Positions 6,892-8,122 of a stretch of 8,122 nucleotides of DNA are shown piece after piece (the stretch's first letter is position 1; every line of letters starts with the position of its first letter). The notes below the pieces were generated by a model. The model worked only from the letters and a program-made list of their open reading frames with translations. It ran no database searches and was not told the DNA's origin. The stretch is from Saprospiraceae bacterium. GTDB lineage: Bacteria; Bacteroidota; Bacteroidia; Chitinophagales; Saprospiraceae. Made by a program: the position numbers and the translations under genes. Location of the stretch: positions 1 to 8,122 of the forward strand of contig JABWAJ010000236.1 in NCBI GenBank assembly GCA_013361075.1, in the 5' to 3' direction.

Positions 6892-6919
6892 GCCCACTTG
6901 CCCACTTGCCCACTTGCCC
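6872..6919 (-). repeat. Right arm of octamer repeat: three exact GGGCAAGT plus degenerate units
   Basis: Read on the minus strand from 6919 the units are GGGCAAGT three times, then GGGCAAAA, TAGCAAAG and GGCAAGAA. The array directly abuts the stop codon of the minus-strand glycosidase gene (6920-6922). Part of it also forms one side of the terminator stem. Confidence 0.8.
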
Positions 6920-8122
6920 TCACTCCACTTTCACTACTTCCGAAGGCCTGGAAACCCCATTTTCATTAATGGCTTCGATTTTGAAAAAATAAGCTTTCCG
7001 GTTGTCTAAACCCTTGAACCAGTATTCATTCCCATCGTGCACCATGATGCAATTGTACAATTTATCGGGGGCAGTGCCATAATAAATGTTGTAGGCCCAG
7101 GCATTGCTCACCGGGCTCCATTTGATCCAGGCCGAGCGCTTGTCTTTTTCTGTTCGCAACACAAAAAAGTTTTTCACCGGATCGGGTGCCAGGCCGGCAC
7201 CTTTCCCAAAAACTCTCAGTCCGGAAATGGCAAATTTCCCCGTAGCCATGTGGATGTTTTCAAGTTTAATGAACCGGGTTTGCACCGCTTTCGGCAATTC
7301 AACATAATCGTGGGGCACATCGGTTTTGTTTTGGCTTTTATCCACCAGAGTTTCCCATTTTTTGCCGTCCCGGGAATGCAGCAGTCGGTATTGGTGAAAA
7401 ATATCGGTGCGCTTTCCCAAAAACTCAGCGTCCTGATCTGCATAATTGATCTGGATTGCCCTTACCGTAGAAAGTTCGCCGAGGTCAGTTTGAATCCATT
7501 CTCCCGGGTTGCCTGTTGCTGCAGACCAATAGGTTTTCATGGACTCGTCTGCGGCATAGTTGGCATGGAACCCACCCAAAGTAGAAGAAACCTGTACCGG
7601 TTTTTGATAATTCAGCAGCATCCAGCCAGTGAAGCGGCTTTGCAGGTGGTTGGCTGCTCCGCCAGGCAAATAATGCGGATAATCGCCAAACGCCGTATTG
7701 CAGTACATCACGCCATCGGAATCGAATCCTGCCGGCCAGATGCCGAGGCGCCTTTCAAAATTGTTTTTGACCGACAACATGATGGTGGAAACGTGCCACC
7801 AGTTTTGCCAGTGATCCTGAAAGGTAGCTCCGTGTCCGGCCCCGCGGGCAAAGCCCCCTGGTTTGAACGAAACCGGGTCTGATTGCGGTACAAAGGGCCC
7901 CAGCGGGCCTTCGCCTACCAAAACTCCATCGGCGTACCCACTGAATTCCGTACCTGGCGCACCGTATTGCAAATAGTATTTTCCGTTGTGTTTGGTCATC
8001 CAGGCGCCTTCCATAAACGGATCCAGGAAGGTATTGTCCATGTGCTCCCCAAATCGTTGCCAGCCGTAGCGATCCGGTTCCAGGAGGTACATTTCCTTCC
8101 TATACCCTAAAGGTTGGAGGGT
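6920..8122 (-). CDS. GH43-like glycosidase with discoidin and FN3 domains, 5'-partial
   Basis: The frame is open to the right edge: ten codons (TLQPLGYRKE) precede the ATG at 8092, so the start lies outside and 400 residues are visible. Residues about 1-155 are the C-terminal blades of a five-bladed beta-propeller like glycoside hydrolase family 43: LMEGAW-type motif (FMEGAWMTKHNGKYYLQY, with Glu38 a candidate general acid), GAGHGATFQD (94-103), and HVSTIML with ERRLGIWPAGFDSDG. The substrate is unknown; GH43 members mostly cut arabinose- or xylose-containing polysaccharides. Residues about 165-305 form an F5/8 type C (discoidin) domain (DESMKTYWS; GEWIQTDLGE; TRFIKLENI), likely carbohydrate-binding. 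About 312-400 is a fibronectin type III domain ending at the stop codon. There is no T9SS sorting domain, unlike the convergent protease, so export is probably decided by an unseen N-terminal signal or lipobox. Confidence 0.85.
   Translation of the reverse strand, partial: TLQPLGYRKEMYLLEPDRYGWQRFGEHMDNTFLDPFMEGAWMTKHNGKYYLQYGAPGTEFSGYADGVLVGEGPLGPFVPQSDPVSFKPGGFARGAGHGATFQDHWQNWWHVSTIMLSVKNNFERRLGIWPAGFDSDGVMYCNTAFGDYPHYLPGGAANHLQSRFTGWMLLNYQKPVQVSSTLGGFHANYAADESMKTYWSAATGNPGEWIQTDLGELSTVRAIQINYADQDAEFLGKRTDIFHQYRLLHSRDGKKWETLVDKSQNKTDVPHDYVELPKAVQTRFIKLENIHMATGKFAISGLRVFGKGAGLAPDPVKNFFVLRTEKDKRSAWIKWSPVSNAWAYNIYYGTAPDKLYNCIMVHDGNEYWFKGLDNRKAYFFKIEAINENGVSRPSEVVKVE

Noticed and set aside
6872..6919. 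Short array that might suggest CRISPR
   Set aside because: The units are 8 bp and contiguous without spacers, and there are no cas genes.
7037..7882. 281-codon plus-strand open frame
   Set aside because: It is antisense to the GH43/discoidin/FN3 protein, which has clear family motifs; the plus-strand product resembles nothing I know.

Overview
The window looks like chromosomal DNA of a member of the Bacteroidota. The evidence is a type IX secretion (T9SS) C-terminal sorting domain on a secreted protease, a perfect Bacteroidota-type promoter (TTG, 19-nt spacer, TAGCTTTG) in front of it, the absence of clear Shine-Dalgarno sites, a DUF2911 protein, and a FadL/OmpP1-like barrel. The style of the proteins would fit the Saprospiria (Haliscomenobacter/Lewinella-like), but that is an impression and not a demonstrated placement.

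Layout, left to right: (1) the 3' part of a strange low-complexity protein gene (2-1141, open at the left edge), with Tyr-rich, Trp/Asn/Gly-repeat and Pro/Arg/Ser/Glu-rich parts, ended by a hairpin terminator (1207-1234). (2) A probable two-gene unit: a FadL/OmpP1-like outer-membrane barrel (1267-2736) and, 27 nt on, a HemJ-type protoporphyrinogen IX oxidase (2764-3315). (3) A secreted DUF2911 protein with a helical TPR-like tail (3479-4354), closed by a strong terminator (4381-4422). (4) A monocistronic gene for a lysyl-endopeptidase-like secreted protease (4525-6786): signal peptide, propeptide, S1 catalytic domain, BACON-like domain, PPC domain and T9SS sorting domain. (5) A 133-bp convergent intergenic region bounded by 8-bp repeat arms in inverted orientation around a bidirectional terminator. 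(6) On the minus strand, the 3' part of a GH43-like glycosidase with a discoidin (F5/8C) and a fibronectin type III domain (6920-8122, open at the right edge).

The genes do not form one obvious system. The common theme is the cell envelope and the outside: an outer-membrane barrel, exported proteins, a T9SS-delivered protease and a polysaccharide-acting enzyme, as expected for a polymer-degrading bacterium. HemJ is the one core-metabolism gene. No defence island, CRISPR array, transposase, tRNA or rRNA is visible. The most noteworthy points are the protease, which keeps every Lys-C hallmark I can locate but lacks a lysine at the expected maturation junction; the inverted octamer-repeat element; and the Trp-every-third-residue tract of the first gene, whose repeats differ only at synonymous sites.
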